Source: Sideroxydans sp. (lineage in GTDB: Bacteria; Pseudomonadota; Gammaproteobacteria; Burkholderiales; Gallionellaceae). From it: 64,000 bases of DNA. Every line of letters starts with the position of its first letter. Position 1 is the first letter of the stretch. Under the pieces are notes generated by a model, which worked only from the letters and a program-made list of their open reading frames with translations, was not told the DNA's origin and did no database searches. Below are positions 19,223 to 29,643 of the stretch, in pieces. Location of the stretch: NCBI GenBank assembly GCA_016124455.1, contig WGNQ01000006.1, positions 1 through 64,000 on the forward strand, given 5' to 3'. The translations under genes were made by a program, and so were the position numbers.

Positions 19223-20621
19223 ACGCTGCGCTTTTCCCGGCCAGATGCTGGCGCGCCCGTGCGATGGCGGCCTCTACTTGTTGCGGCGAGGTGCCGCCAG
19301 TATGGTTGCGTGCGGCCAGCGAGCCTTCCAGCGTGAGCACGCTGTAAATGTCATCTGTGATGAGTGAAGAGAATTTCTGCAATTCGTCCAGTTTGAGATC
19401 GGCCAGGTCGCAGTTGCGCTGTTCGGCAAAGCGTACCGCCAGCGCCACGGCTTCGTGCGCGTCACGGAACGGCAATCCTTTTTTCACCAGATAATCGGCC
19501 AGATCGGTGGCCGTGGCGTAGCCTTGCAACGCGGCGACGCGCATGGCTTCCGGCCTGACGGTGATGCCGCCCATCATGTCAGCATAAATGCGCAGGGTCT
19601 GGATCAGCGTGTCTACCGTGTCGAACAGCGGCTCCTTGTCTTCCTGATTATCCTTGTTGTAGGCCAGTGGCTGGCCTTTCATCAGTGTCAGCAGTGAGAC
19701 CAGGTGGCCGTTAACGCGCCCGGTCTTGCCGCGCACCAGCTCCGGTACATCAGGATTCTTCTTCTGCGGCATGATGGAAGAGCCGGTACAGAAGCGGTCG
19801 GCGATGTCGATAAAACTGAAACGCGGACTCATCCACAGGATCAGTTCTTCCGACAGGCGCGACAGGTGGGTCATGATCAGTGCGGCGGCAGCGGTGAACT
19901 CGATGGCGAAGTCACGATCGGATACGGCATCCAGGGAGTTCTCGCACACCGCATCGAAGCTCAGCAGCTCGGCCACATATTCGCGCTTGATCGGGTAGCT
20001 GGTGCCCGCTAACGCAGCAGCGCCCAGCGGCAGGCGGTTGACGCGTTTACGGCAGTCCGCGAGCCGTTCTGCATCGCGTTTGAACATTTCCAGATACGCC
20101 ATCAGATGATGGGCAAAACTCACCGGCTGGGCCACCTGCAAATGGGTGAAACCGGGCATGATGGTGTGGGTGTGTTGCGCCGCAAGTTCGACCAGTGCCG
20201 CTTGCAGGGCATGCGTGAGCAGGATGATTTCGTCGATGGCGTTGCGCAGGTACAGGCGTACATCGGTTGCCACCTGGTCATTGCGCGAACGGCCGGTATG
20301 CAGGCGTTTGCCGGCATCCCCTACCAGTGTGGTAAGGCGCTTCTCGATGTTGAGGTGCACATCCTCCAGGTCGAGCGACCATTCGAATTCGCCGGCAATG
20401 ATCTCGTTCTCGATCTGTGCCATGCCGCGGCGGATGTCATTCAGGTCCTGTTCGCTGATAATGTTGCAGGCCGCCAGCATTTGCGCATGGGCCAGCGACC
20501 CCTGGATGTCGAACAGCGCCAGTCGCTGGTCGAATTCCACCGACGCGGTATAGCGTTTCACCAGTTCTGCGACGGGTTCGTTAAAGCGTCCCGACCAGGT
20601 TTGTTTGTCTTGCATCGTCAT
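19221..20621 (-). CDS. argH: Argininosuccinate lyase
   Basis: About 466 aa. It splits argininosuccinate into arginine and fumarate, the last step of arginine synthesis. The fumarase-superfamily signature is [17 protein letters not shown], and the catalytic segments [15 protein letters not shown] and [15 protein letters not shown] are present. The start chosen is ATG 20621 ([13 protein letters not shown]); ATG 20615 is possible. The frame is open further upstream but runs into the divergent sensor kinase gene only 45 nt away. Confidence 0.95.
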   Translation of the reverse strand: MTMQDKQTWSGRFNEPVAELVKRYTASVEFDQRLALFDIQGSLAHAQMLAACNIISEQDLNDIRRGMAQIENEIIAGEFEWSLDLEDVHLNIEKRLTTLVGDAGKRLHTGRSRNDQVATDVRLYLRNAIDEIILLTHALQAALVELAAQHTHTIMPGFTHLQVAQPVSFAHHLMAYLEMFKRDAERLADCRKRVNRLPLGAAALAGTSYPIKREYVAELLSFDAVCENSLDAVSDRDFAIEFTAAAALIMTHLSRLSEELILWMSPRFSFIDIADRFCTGSSIMPQKKNPDVPELVRGKTGRVNGHLVSLLTLMKGQPLAYNKDNQEDKEPLFDTVDTLIQTLRIYADMMGGITVRPEAMRVAALQGYATATDLADYLVKKGLPFRDAHEAVALAVRFAEQRNCDLADLKLDELQKFSSLITDDIYSVLTLEGSLAARNHTGGTSPQQVEAAIARARQHLAGKSAA

Positions 20622-20666
20622 CGTCTCTTGTCCAGAATGTGCGGCACGAACGGAAGGATATCCCGC

Positions 20667-21704
20667 ATGCCAAGGCCACAAAGTATAAATCAAAACCACC
20701 TGCCCGATGCGTTGCCCAATTTCCGCAATCTCGGTGTTGCCCTGCGCATCCTGCTGCTGGTATGTGGTATCGCGCTGCTCGCGGCGGTGGCACATGCCGG
20801 GTCGTGGTCAGATGTGCCCAATCAGCTGATTCACATCTTTGCGTTGTTGCAGCCGGTGCTGCTGAGCAGCCTGCTGCTGCTGTTTGCACTGAATTCGCTG
20901 CTCGCTAGGCTGGATTACCGGCAGGGGTGTGCCACCGTGCTGGCATTGGTGACAGCCGTTACGCTGGCAATTGTGCAGCTGGGCGGCGATCTGTATGTGC
21001 CGCCCTTTGAGCAGGGAAATTTCAGCTCATGGCGCTATGCCGTATTGAGCTGTGCGATCGCCGCGGCGCTGTTGGTATATTTCGGCCTGCGTGCGCAGGC
21101 GCTGTCGCCAGCTGTTTACCAGGCGCGGTTGCAGGCGCTGCAGGCGCGTATTCGCCCGCATTTCCTGTTCAACTGCATCAATTCCGTACTGGGGGTGGTG
21201 CGTAACGACCCGAAGCGCGCCGAAACCGCGCTGGAAGATATGGCCGACCTGTTCCGCATGGCCATGGCTGCTACCGATGAACTGGTACCGTTACGCCAGG
21301 AAGTCGAATTATCACGGCAATACCTGGCACTGGAACAGTTGCGCCTGGGCGAACGGCTGGCCATTGACTGGCATACCGGCGACATGCCCGACGATGCGCT
21401 GATTCCGCCGTTGCTGCTGCAGCCGTTGCTGGAAAACGCCGTGTATCATGGTATCGAACCCTTGGCAGGTGGCGGCCGCATCGATATCAATTTGTACCGC
21501 AGCGGCAACGAGATGCACCTCGAGGTGCACAACCCGCAGCAGGAACAGGAAGCGCAGCATCCCGGAAACAAGATGGCGCTGGATAACATTCGCGAGCGCC
21601 TGGCCCTGCAATTCGATGTCGAGGCGCATTACGCGGTGGAGGCAGGCAAAGGCTATTACCGGGTACACATAGTCATGCCTTATGTGAAAGAGGAGACACG
21701 ATGA
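20667..21704 (+). CDS. algZ: LytS/AlgZ-type sensor histidine kinase
   Basis: 345 aa. Four hydrophobic segments (residues ~15-140) precede the His_kinase domain. The phospho-His is in [16 protein letters not shown] (about residue 169) and the degenerate ATPase part has [14 protein letters not shown]. These kinases lack classical HATPase boxes; FimS/AlgZ of Pseudomonas is the model. AAGGA lies 9 nt before the ATG. The regulator gene overlaps by 4 nt, and the neighbours argH and hemC are those of algZ-algR in Pseudomonas. Confidence 0.9.
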   Translation: MPRPQSINQNHLPDALPNFRNLGVALRILLLVCGIALLAAVAHAGSWSDVPNQLIHIFALLQPVLLSSLLLLFALNSLLARLDYRQGCATVLALVTAVTLAIVQLGGDLYVPPFEQGNFSSWRYAVLSCAIAAALLVYFGLRAQALSPAVYQARLQALQARIRPHFLFNCINSVLGVVRNDPKRAETALEDMADLFRMAMAATDELVPLRQEVELSRQYLALEQLRLGERLAIDWHTGDMPDDALIPPLLLQPLLENAVYHGIEPLAGGGRIDINLYRSGNEMHLEVHNPQQEQEAQHPGNKMALDNIRERLALQFDVEAHYAVEAGKGYYRVHIVMPYVKEETR

Positions 21705-22465
21705 GCGTGGTTGAATTGCCCTTGACGGTATTTGTGGTGGACGATGAGCCGCCTGCGCGCAATCGCATCAAGGAATTGCTGCTGGATTGCGCGCAGCAAT
21801 TGCCGCTGGAGCTGGTCGGCGAGGCCGGCAATGGGCGCGAAGCGCTGGACAAGCTGTCGGAGGTGCATGCCGACGTGGTGCTGATGGATATCCGCATGCC
21901 GCAGATGGATGGCCTCGAACTGGCCCTGCATCTGAACAAGCTCGAACGGCCACCGGTCATCATTTTTACTACTGCCTACGACAGCTATGCCATCAAGGCC
22001 TTTGAATTGCACGCTATCGATTACCTGCTCAAGCCAATCCGCCTGGGGCGCCTGTTCGATGCATTGATGCACGCGCGTTCGGCCGTCCCGTTGCGTACCG
22101 AGGAGCTGAAGGAGCTGATTCCCGAGCCGCGCAAGAACCTGTCGATCCACGAGCGCGGCAAGATCATGCTGATTCCCATTGAAGAGGTGCTCTACCTGCG
22201 GGCCGAACTGAAATACATCACCGTACGCACGGCGGAACACGAATACATTATCGAGGAATCGCTTACTGCGCTGGAAAAGGAATTTGCCGCACGCTTTGTG
22301 CGTATCCACCGCAACTGCCTGGTGGCAAAGAGTGAGATTGAGGGCTTTGAAAAGGTCTCCGACGATGAGAACGGCGATTCGCACTGGACGGTCAAGCTGA
22401 AAGGGCTGGACGAAAAACTGCCGATCAGCCGGCGGCAGCAGTTCATCGTCAAGGAGTTCAGCTGA
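21701..22465 (+). CDS. algR: LytTR-family response regulator, AlgR type
   Basis: 254 aa. The receiver domain (residues ~8-125) has DDE in VFVVDDEPPARNR, phospho-acceptor Asp in VVLMDIRMPQMDG (about residue 61), and Thr/Lys in TTAYD and LLKPI. The LytTR DNA-binding domain follows (residues ~145-245, VRIHRNCLVAKSEIEG). AlgR regulates type IV pili, alginate and other surface traits in Pseudomonas; targets here are unknown. It overlaps algZ by ATGA. Confidence 0.92.
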   Translation: MSVVELPLTVFVVDDEPPARNRIKELLLDCAQQLPLELVGEAGNGREALDKLSEVHADVVLMDIRMPQMDGLELALHLNKLERPPVIIFTTAYDSYAIKAFELHAIDYLLKPIRLGRLFDALMHARSAVPLRTEELKELIPEPRKNLSIHERGKIMLIPIEEVLYLRAELKYITVRTAEHEYIIEESLTALEKEFAARFVRIHRNCLVAKSEIEGFEKVSDDENGDSHWTVKLKGLDEKLPISRRQQFIVKEFS

Positions 22466-22500
22466 GGCATCAAGGCCGCTAGGCGTGACGGCTGTGCCGG

Positions 22501-23943
22501 TTAGCGGGCAGCTATTTGATCGCGTCCGCCCTGTTTCGCGACATACAAGGCGGTATCCACCCGGGCAAAGAAGCTGGTGAGGTCATCGGACTCGGCATAC
22601 TGGCTGGCACCGATGCTGACGGTCACCTGCTGCGGCAGGGAAAAATCGTGTTCGGCGATGGCTTTGCGCAGGTTGTTTGCGACGACCAGTGCTTGCGTCA
22701 GATCGCAGTCGCGCAACAGTACGACAAATTCCTCGCCGCCCCAGCGTGCTATCACGTCGCTGTCGCGCAGCAGTTCCCGTAACTTGTCGGCCAGGTTGCG
22801 CAGGATGCGGTCACCTGCCAGATGGCCGTAGGTGTCGTTGACGCGCTTGAAATAATCCACGTCAAGCAGCAATACGGACAGCGGCTGCTTGCTGCGCCCT
22901 AATTCCAGCTGTGCACGCTCGAACAGCACTTCAAATGTCTGTCGATTGTAGAGTTGGGTAAGCTGATCGAAGGTGGCCAGCGCTTCGAGATGTTTCTGGT
23001 AGCGATTGAGCGCATAGAACGCCAGCAGCAAGACCAGCAAAGTAACCAGCGTGCTGATGGCCAGGTTCACCCAGAAGATATGAACCATAGGTTGCAGGAT
23101 CTGGTTTTCATCCTGCTCCACGATCAGGAACAGCCCCAATTCCGGCAGATAGCGCGAGTTGACCCAGACGTTGCCGTTGTCGTTCGCGTAATGCAGGCGG
23201 CTGGCCTGCTGGCGGTTGTTCAGGATTTTGTCCGCAATGCCGCTGATTCCCGACATTGCGCGGATTGAACGGCTGGATGTGGGCATCGAGCTGCCGGCCA
23301 GCTTGATCTCGCCGCGCCCGTCCACGAAATAGACCCGGCGTTTGAAGCGGGCCTGGTAGTTGTCTATGGTGCGGCCTATGGTATTCATGGTCAGGCCGAC
23401 ACCTGTCGCGCCGATGTAGTTGCCCTTGAAGTCCAGCACCCGGTAATTGATGAAAACGGTCAGTGTGTCGCGGTTCGCCATGTCCACATCTACGTTGGTC
23501 TCGTATGGCTCCTGCATCTTGCGAACACGGTAGTACCAGGTGTCGCGCGGTTCGTGTGGATTGATTTTCTTCAGGATGCCGCCGGCGTAGTAGTAGCGTC
23601 CGGTATGTTCGGAAACGAAGAAGGCGGTGACGGTGCTGTACTTATCCTTGATCTCGCGCAAATAGCGCACGATATTGCGCGGGTCTTTTTCTCCACGCAA
23701 CACCCATTCCCGCAGGAAGGTGTCGTGTGCCATCGTCGACGAGATGAAAATCGGGCGCACCAGGTCGCGCTGGATTTCGGAATAAATGGTGTCGCTGGTC
23801 AGCGGCAGCGACTGCTCGGTCACGCCGCGGATCAGCGAGTTCTTCGATACCAGGTAACTGGCAATGGTCGTGGTCAGGAAGCCGGCGATCAGTATTGCCG
23901 CCAGCAGGCTGAGCAAACGGGATTTGTGGAGCAGGACGGGCAT
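22501..23943 (-). CDS. Membrane diguanylate cyclase with periplasmic Cache-like sensor
   Basis: 480 aa. Transmembrane helix at ~13-33, periplasmic sensor to about 275 (dCache-like, with YYYAGGILKKI and FINYRVLDFKGNYIGATGVG), second helix at ~280-303, then a GGDEF domain. The active site is GGEEF in ARWGGEEFVVLL. An RxxD inhibitory site (RDSD) lies five residues before it, so product inhibition is expected. It should make c-di-GMP from GTP in response to an external signal. It sits convergent to algR, which suggests a shared surface-behaviour theme, by position only. Confidence 0.9.
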   Translation of the reverse strand: MPVLLHKSRLLSLLAAILIAGFLTTTIASYLVSKNSLIRGVTEQSLPLTSDTIYSEIQRDLVRPIFISSTMAHDTFLREWVLRGEKDPRNIVRYLREIKDKYSTVTAFFVSEHTGRYYYAGGILKKINPHEPRDTWYYRVRKMQEPYETNVDVDMANRDTLTVFINYRVLDFKGNYIGATGVGLTMNTIGRTIDNYQARFKRRVYFVDGRGEIKLAGSSMPTSSRSIRAMSGISGIADKILNNRQQASRLHYANDNGNVWVNSRYLPELGLFLIVEQDENQILQPMVHIFWVNLAISTLVTLLVLLLAFYALNRYQKHLEALATFDQLTQLYNRQTFEVLFERAQLELGRSKQPLSVLLLDVDYFKRVNDTYGHLAGDRILRNLADKLRELLRDSDVIARWGGEEFVVLLRDCDLTQALVVANNLRKAIAEHDFSLPQQVTVSIGASQYAESDDLTSFFARVDTALYVAKQGGRDQIAAR

Positions 23944-23971
23944 GGCTGGCGCTCGGGGCTGTCTGCGAGAA

Positions 23972-26755
23972 CTACCCGCTGTTTCTCAGCCCCGCCGCGA
24001 TACCGTTGATGGTGATGTGGATCGCACGCTTGACCCGCTCGTCGGTGTCGCCATCCCGATGGCGATGCAGCAGCGATACCTGCAGGTGGTTGAGTGGGTC
24101 GATATACGGCGTACGCGTGGCCAGGCTACGCGCAAACGTCGGATTGTCGGCGAGCAGGGTCGAGGCGCCGGTAATGGCGAACAGCATCTCGATCGTGCGT
24201 TGCCATTCAGCCTCGATTTCCCCGAAAATCCTGTCGCGCAGGCTTTCGTCGGTAACCAGTTCGGCATAGCGCGAAGCGATGCCCATGTCGGTTTTGGACA
24301 GCACCATGTCCATGTTGGAGAGCAGGCCGCGGAAGAAGGCCCAGTCCTTGTTCATGGCCTGCAGCTGCTTGAGGCCGGCTTCGCCTTCACGCTCGACGAA
24401 CTGCTTTACGGCACTGCCGAAGCCGTACCAGCCCGGCAGGATCGCCCGGCTCAGGCTCCAGCTGAATACCCAGGGGATGGCACGCAAATCCTCGATTTTG
24501 TCCGAAGCCTTGCGCGCCGAGGGGCGGCTGCCGATGTTCAATTCGGCAATCTCGCGTATCGGCGTGGCCGCGAAGAAATAGTCGTTGAAGCCGGGCGTTT
24601 CGTATACCAGTTTCCGGTACGCGGCGAAGGCATCCAGGCTCAGCGCTTCCATGATGCGGTGGCATTCCGGCATTGCGCTGTCGGCACCGTGATGGTGCAG
24701 CAGCGTAGCCTCCATGGTTGCGGCGATCAGTGTTTCGAGATTGCGTCGCCCGATTTCCGGGTCGGAATATTTGCTGCCGATCACTTCGCCCTGCTCGGTG
24801 ATGCGGATCTGCGCATTCACGCTGCCCGGCGGTTGCGCCAGGATGGCCTGGAAGCTTGGCCCGCCGCCACGCCCGACAGTACCGCCGCGCCCATGGAACA
24901 GGCGCAGGTTCACGTCGTGCTTTTCAAACACCTTTACCAGTTCGAGCTCAGCCTTGTACAGCTCCCAGTTGGCGGTCAGGTAGCCGCCGTCCTTGTTGCT
25001 GTCGGAATAGCCCAGCATCACTTCCTGCGTGTTGCCGCGCCGTTTCAGCAGTGCGCGGTAATAGGGTATCGAGAACAGGTCGTCCATAATCTGGCCGCAG
25101 CCGCGCAGGTCGGCAATGGTTTCGAACAGCGGGGTGATGTTGATGTGCAGGGCAGGGGCCGTATCGGCATCCAGCAGCCCTGATTGCTGGAGCATCAGGG
25201 CCACTTCCAGCATGTCGGAGACGCCCTTGGTCATGGAAATAATGTAGTTGGGCAATGCGGCGCGACTGAAGCGGCGGTGAATGTCCGCTGCCGCCTGCAT
25301 GATGCGCAGCTCGCCCTGTACCGTGGGCGAGAATTTTTCCATGTCTGCCACGAGATGCTTGCCTGCCTGCAAGGTGGACAGCAGGATCATCCGACGTGCG
25401 GCTTCGTCCATTTCCATATAGCCGACGTGCCCAGCCGTTGCCAGCAGCTCGCTGACCACCTGCTCGTGCACGCCGCTGTGCTGGCGCATGTCCAGCGGCG
25501 CGAGGTGGAAGCCGAATACTTCCGCCGCGCGACGCAGGTTGGCGAGCCGTCCCCGCGCCAGGTAGAACGCCTTGTGGCGATACAGCGAGTCGATCAGGAT
25601 GTCGAGCTCGCCGATGAATTCCTGTGCATCGGCATAAGGCTTGGAATCCGGGTCGGCCGGGCGCAGGTGTGCCACACGGTGGCCGAGATTCTTGGCGGTC
25701 GCCGCCAGGCGCGAATAAATCGCAATCAGTGCGCGGCGGTATGGCTCGTCCTCGCGGCTCAGTGCTTCATCCGGCGACTGTGCGGAGAAAGCTTCGAGTT
25801 CCGGGCTGATGTTGACCAGCCGGGTGGACATGGAAAGACGCAGGCCCAAGGTGTTGACCTCGGACAAGTAGTGTTCGAGTATCAGCGCCGAATGGCGCTC
25901 GGCAGCATTCTGCATGACGTCATGCGTGACATACGGGTTGCCGTCGCGGTCGCCGCCGATCCAGCTGCCGATCCTCAGGAATGGCGGAATCGAGAACGGC
26001 TTGCCATAGCGTTTTTCCAGTTGCGCTTCCAGGTTGGCGTAGATGTTGGGAATCTCGTCAAGGAAGGTATAGCTGTAATAGGTCAGCCCGTTCTTGATTT
26101 CATCCGGTACCGTGAGTTTGGATGTGCGCAACATGCGCGTATCCCACAGGATCAGGATGAAGCGGCGCAGGGCAATTTCGTTTTCCTCGAGCTCTTCCGG
26201 CGTCATGTCCAGACGGTCGCGCTGGGCCAGGATGCTGGAGATGATCAGCTGGCTGTCGAGAATGCTTTTGCGTTGCACCTCGGTTGGGTGTGCGGTGAGC
26301 ACGGGCGAGATCAGCGCCTTGTCGAAGAACGCCTGCAACGCATCCGCATCAATATTTTTCCCCTGTATGCGATTCAGCGCCAGCTGCACGCTGCCTTCCT
26401 GTGGTTTGGAGCCGGCCTTGAGATGTGCGCGGCGTCGGCGGTTGTGGTGCAGGTCTTCGGCGATATTGGACAGTTGCGAGAAATAACTGAAGGCGCGTAC
26501 CACTGACAGTGTGTCGCGCGGGGACAGGGAGTCCAGCAACTGCTCGAGCTGGTCGCCGTCGACTTCGTCCTGCGTCTTGCGGAAGCGCACTGCGGCGCGG
26601 CGCACGTTTTCGACCAGTTCGAAGGTTTCGGTCCCCTCCTGCTCGCGCAGGGTGTCGCCGAGAATGCGCCCGAGCAGGCGGATGTCCTCGCGCAGCGGCA
26701 CGTCTTTACTCGAAATATCCGCTGGCGCGGCAAGCAGGTTCATTACATTCTTCAT
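23972..26755 (-). CDS. ppc: Phosphoenolpyruvate carboxylase
   Basis: 927 aa, the bacterial size. It makes oxaloacetate from PEP and bicarbonate. The catalytic His is in TAHPTEVQRKS, the Arg/Lys loops in GGDRDGNPYVTHDV and FHGRGGTVGRGGGP, and the C-terminus NGIAAGLRNSG matches the family end. It is divergent from hemC. A 28-nt gap separates it from the diguanylate cyclase gene downstream. Confidence 0.97.
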   Translation of the reverse strand: MKNVMNLLAAPADISSKDVPLREDIRLLGRILGDTLREQEGTETFELVENVRRAAVRFRKTQDEVDGDQLEQLLDSLSPRDTLSVVRAFSYFSQLSNIAEDLHHNRRRRAHLKAGSKPQEGSVQLALNRIQGKNIDADALQAFFDKALISPVLTAHPTEVQRKSILDSQLIISSILAQRDRLDMTPEELEENEIALRRFILILWDTRMLRTSKLTVPDEIKNGLTYYSYTFLDEIPNIYANLEAQLEKRYGKPFSIPPFLRIGSWIGGDRDGNPYVTHDVMQNAAERHSALILEHYLSEVNTLGLRLSMSTRLVNISPELEAFSAQSPDEALSREDEPYRRALIAIYSRLAATAKNLGHRVAHLRPADPDSKPYADAQEFIGELDILIDSLYRHKAFYLARGRLANLRRAAEVFGFHLAPLDMRQHSGVHEQVVSELLATAGHVGYMEMDEAARRMILLSTLQAGKHLVADMEKFSPTVQGELRIMQAAADIHRRFSRAALPNYIISMTKGVSDMLEVALMLQQSGLLDADTAPALHINITPLFETIADLRGCGQIMDDLFSIPYYRALLKRRGNTQEVMLGYSDSNKDGGYLTANWELYKAELELVKVFEKHDVNLRLFHGRGGTVGRGGGPSFQAILAQPPGSVNAQIRITEQGEVIGSKYSDPEIGRRNLETLIAATMEATLLHHHGADSAMPECHRIMEALSLDAFAAYRKLVYETPGFNDYFFAATPIREIAELNIGSRPSARKASDKIEDLRAIPWVFSWSLSRAILPGWYGFGSAVKQFVEREGEAGLKQLQAMNKDWAFFRGLLSNMDMVLSKTDMGIASRYAELVTDESLRDRIFGEIEAEWQRTIEMLFAITGASTLLADNPTFARSLATRTPYIDPLNHLQVSLLHRHRDGDTDERVKRAIHITINGIAAGLRNSG

Positions 26756-26847
26756 TTTATGATCACAGGCGTTAAAGCGTGCGCATCTTGCTCATGCTAA
26801 AATGCGCCGCAAACGGATTTACAAAAACGGATTTTCAGGGAAATCAA

Positions 26848-27801
26848 ATGAATCAGGCATCCCCGGCGCATCATACCCCCACAAAACTGGTTATCGCATC
26901 GCGCGAAAGCGCATTGGCGATGTGGCAGGCAGAACACATCCGAGACCGGCTGCGCGCATTATACCCGCAAACCGAGGTCAGCATATTGGGCATGACGACC
27001 CAAGGTGATCAAATCCTCGATGTGACGCTGTCCAAAATCGGCGGCAAGGGATTGTTCGTCAAGGAGCTGGAGACAGCGCTGGCAGAAGGGCGGGCCGATA
27101 TTGCGGTGCATTCGCTCAAGGATGTGCCGATGTATCTGCCCGAAGGCTTCACGCTGGCCTGTATCTGCGAACGTGAAGACCCGTGCGACGCGTTTGTTTC
27201 CAACAACTATGCCGATTTGGCCGCGCTGCCTGCCGGTGCGATAGTCGGCACGTCCAGCCTGCGCCGCGAAAGCCAGCTGCGCGCACGCTTCCCGCATCTG
27301 GAAGTCAAGCCGTTGCGCGGCAACGTACAGACCCGTTTGCGCAAACTGGATGAAGGGCAATATGCGGCGATCATTCTTGCCGCCTCGGGGTTGAAGCGGC
27401 TGGGTCTGGGTGCGCGTATCCGCAACATTATTTCCAGTGACGACAGCCTGCCTGCCGTGGGACAGGGGGCGCTGGGCATCGAGTGTCGTGCCGACCGTGC
27501 CGATCTGGTCGACCTGCTTGCGCCGCTGTATCACAGCGACAGCGCCACCTGTGTGCTGGCGGAGCGCGCGATGAGCCGGGCCTTGCAGGGCAGCTGCCAG
27601 GTTCCGCTGGGCGGCTTCGCTGAAATCATGGGCGACGGCAAACTGCGCATGCGCGGTTTCGTCGCCACCCCGGACGGCAGCCGGATGCTGCGTTCCGAGC
27701 AGACCGGCAGCATCGATGATCCCGAAGCATTGGGCGCGGCCGTGGCGCAGGAACTGCTGGCCCAGGGGGCGGGAGAAATCCTTGCCGCCTTGAATGACTG
27801 A
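26848..27801 (+). CDS. hemC: Porphobilinogen deaminase (hydroxymethylbilane synthase)
   Basis: About 317 aa. It joins four porphobilinogens into hydroxymethylbilane. The dipyrromethane cofactor Cys is in [14 protein letters not shown]. Other signatures are [31 protein letters not shown] and [19 protein letters not shown] 26848 (MNQASPAHH) is chosen with AGGGAA upstream; the frame extends to 26779 but there overlaps a likely promoter (TAAAAT at 26798). Confidence 0.95.
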   Translation: MNQASPAHHTPTKLVIASRESALAMWQAEHIRDRLRALYPQTEVSILGMTTQGDQILDVTLSKIGGKGLFVKELETALAEGRADIAVHSLKDVPMYLPEGFTLACICEREDPCDAFVSNNYADLAALPAGAIVGTSSLRRESQLRARFPHLEVKPLRGNVQTRLRKLDEGQYAAIILAASGLKRLGLGARIRNIISSDDSLPAVGQGALGIECRADRADLVDLLAPLYHSDSATCVLAERAMSRALQGSCQVPLGGFAEIMGDGKLRMRGFVATPDGSRMLRSEQTGSIDDPEALGAAVAQELLAQGAGEILAALND

Positions 27802-28555
27802 ACAGCAGCCACTCTCCGCTTTACACATCGTGGTCACACGCCCGCGCGAGCAGGCGGCGCAACTGGCCCGGAATATTGAACGGGCCGGCGGAAAGGCCAT
27901 CCTGTTCCCGCTGTTGGAAATCACCCCGCCTGCCGACGCGCAGCCATTGCATGCCGTCCTGCAGCGTCTTGCCGAATTCGATCTGGCCATTTTCATCAGT
28001 CCCAATGCAGTGCGTTACGGCATGCAGGCCGCAGGTACGCTGCCGCCGCAACTAAAAGTGGCGACGGTTGGCCAGGGTAGTGCCCACGCATTGCAGGATC
28101 TGGGGGTGCGCGGAATTATTGCGCCACAGGACAGGTTCGACAGTGAGGCCTTGCTGGCATTGCCCGAATTGCAGCAGGTCGCAGGTTGGCGCGTGGCGAT
28201 TTTCCGCGGCGATGGCGGGCGCGAATTGCTGGGCGACACGCTGCGCGCGCGCGGCGCCGTCGTCGAATACGTTACCTGCTACCAGCGCAGTCGGCCGCAA
28301 CAGGACGTTAGCGTGCTGGATGGGGCGATCGATGCATTGACCGTGACCAGCAGCGAAGCGCTCGGCTATCTGTGGGATATGCTGGACGCTGCCGCGCGCA
28401 GGCGTTTTTCCGGTATCCCGTTGTTCGTGCCGCACCCGCGCATCGCCGCAGCAGCCAGGCAACTCGGCTGGCGCGAGGTAGTGCTGGCCGCAGGAGGGGA
28501 TGACGGATTGCTGGCAGGTTTGATAGCATGGGCAAAACACCGGGAACAGTCATGA
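27794..28555 (+). CDS. hemD: Uroporphyrinogen-III synthase
   Basis: 253 aa, weakly conserved family. It cyclises hydroxymethylbilane with ring D inversion. Seen are [17 protein letters not shown] at the N-terminus, [21 protein letters not shown] and [13 protein letters not shown]. The start overlaps hemC by 8 nt and the stop overlaps hemX by 4 nt. Confidence 0.92.
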   Translation: MTEQQPLSALHIVVTRPREQAAQLARNIERAGGKAILFPLLEITPPADAQPLHAVLQRLAEFDLAIFISPNAVRYGMQAAGTLPPQLKVATVGQGSAHALQDLGVRGIIAPQDRFDSEALLALPELQQVAGWRVAIFRGDGGRELLGDTLRARGAVVEYVTCYQRSRPQQDVSVLDGAIDALTVTSSEALGYLWDMLDAAARRRFSGIPLFVPHPRIAAAARQLGWREVVLAAGGDDGLLAGLIAWAKHREQS

Positions 28556-29643
28556 GCGACCAGCCAACGCAAGCAACCCCAGCAGCCGAACAGGAAATCA
28601 TTCCGCCCGCCGCCAAACCTCGCACGCACAGGTCGCGCGGGGTGCCCCATGGGTTGGCACACATCAGTGTCATGCAGATGACGCTGGCGGTGGTGCTGGT
28701 GGTGTTCCTGTGGCAATGGTTCGATGCGCACCGCCAGATCGACAATCTGCAGCAGGAACTGGCGCGCCGCCTGTCGGTCATGGACGGCAACAACCAGGCC
28801 AATCTGGCGCTGGTCAAGCAGGAGCAGGAGGCGATGCGCGAGCTGTCGGCCAAGGTCGGCATGCTGGAGGCGCAAAGTGCCGAGATGCAGAATCAGCGCG
28901 CCGCGCTGTCGACGCTGTATCAGGATCTGTCCGGCAGCCGCGATGAAACCGTGCTGGCCGACGTCGAGCAGATGCTGATGATCGCCAACCAGCAACTCGA
29001 ATTGTCGGCCAACGTCAAGGCCGCACTGATCGCCATGCAGCAGGCGGATGAACGTCTGCAGCATATGGACCGGGCGCCGCTGAACAGCGTGCGCAAGGTG
29101 ATCGGGCGCGACATGGAGAAGCTGCGCGCGCTGCCGAATGTCGACATGCAGGGCATCAACCTGCAGCTCGACAGCCTGGTCGGCGCGGTCGACAGCATGC
29201 CGCTGACGCAGGAAATCCGTTTACAGCAGGAAACTGCGGCTGCCGGTGCGCCGGTTGCGGGCGATACGTCATGGCAAGGGTTCTGGCGCGAAATCTGGGA
29301 AGAGGCGCGCCATCTGGTGCTGATCGAAAATACACAGAAGCGGGAACTGCCGCTGCTGTCGCCGACCGAAACCTTCTTTCTGCGCGAGAACCTGAAGCTG
29401 CAGCTGCTTTCCGCGCGCCTGGCGCTGCTGTCGCGCGATGACGCGAGCTTCAAGCGGGAGCTGCAGACCGCGCAGGGCTGGGTGCAGCGCTATTTCGACG
29501 TCCAGTCGCCTGCCGGGGCGGAGGCGGTGGATACGCTGCGCAAGCTGCGCGCTTCCAGTATCAGCATCGAACTGCCCGACGTCAGCGACAGCCTGCAAGC
29601 CGTGCGTAACTATCGCGCATCGCTGACGAAAGGCGTGCGATGA
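28552..29643 (+). CDS. hemX: HemX-like membrane protein of the heme operon
   Basis: 363 aa. A short cytoplasmic N-terminus and one membrane helix (residues ~45-62, MTLAVVLVVFLW) are followed by a long coiled-coil (residues ~65-135) and the HemX domain. Despite frequent annotation as uroporphyrinogen methyltransferase, no SAM-binding methyltransferase motifs are present. Its biochemical role is unclear; it probably organises heme enzymes at the membrane with HemY. It overlaps both neighbours by ATGA. Confidence 0.9.
   Translation: MSDQPTQATPAAEQEIIPPAAKPRTHRSRGVPHGLAHISVMQMTLAVVLVVFLWQWFDAHRQIDNLQQELARRLSVMDGNNQANLALVKQEQEAMRELSAKVGMLEAQSAEMQNQRAALSTLYQDLSGSRDETVLADVEQMLMIANQQLELSANVKAALIAMQQADERLQHMDRAPLNSVRKVIGRDMEKLRALPNVDMQGINLQLDSLVGAVDSMPLTQEIRLQQETAAAGAPVAGDTSWQGFWREIWEEARHLVLIENTQKRELPLLSPTETFFLRENLKLQLLSARLALLSRDDASFKRELQTAQGWVQRYFDVQSPAGAEAVDTLRKLRASSISIELPDVSDSLQAVRNYRASLTKGVR

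Noticed and set aside
20106-20666. Upstream extension of the sensor kinase gene through argH
   Set aside because: argH is intact on the other strand. ATG 20667 has a ribosome-binding site at the right distance.
23864-26506. Two long plus-strand frames opposite ppc
   Set aside because: ppc is intact on the minus strand. These frames have no ribosome-binding site or family signature.
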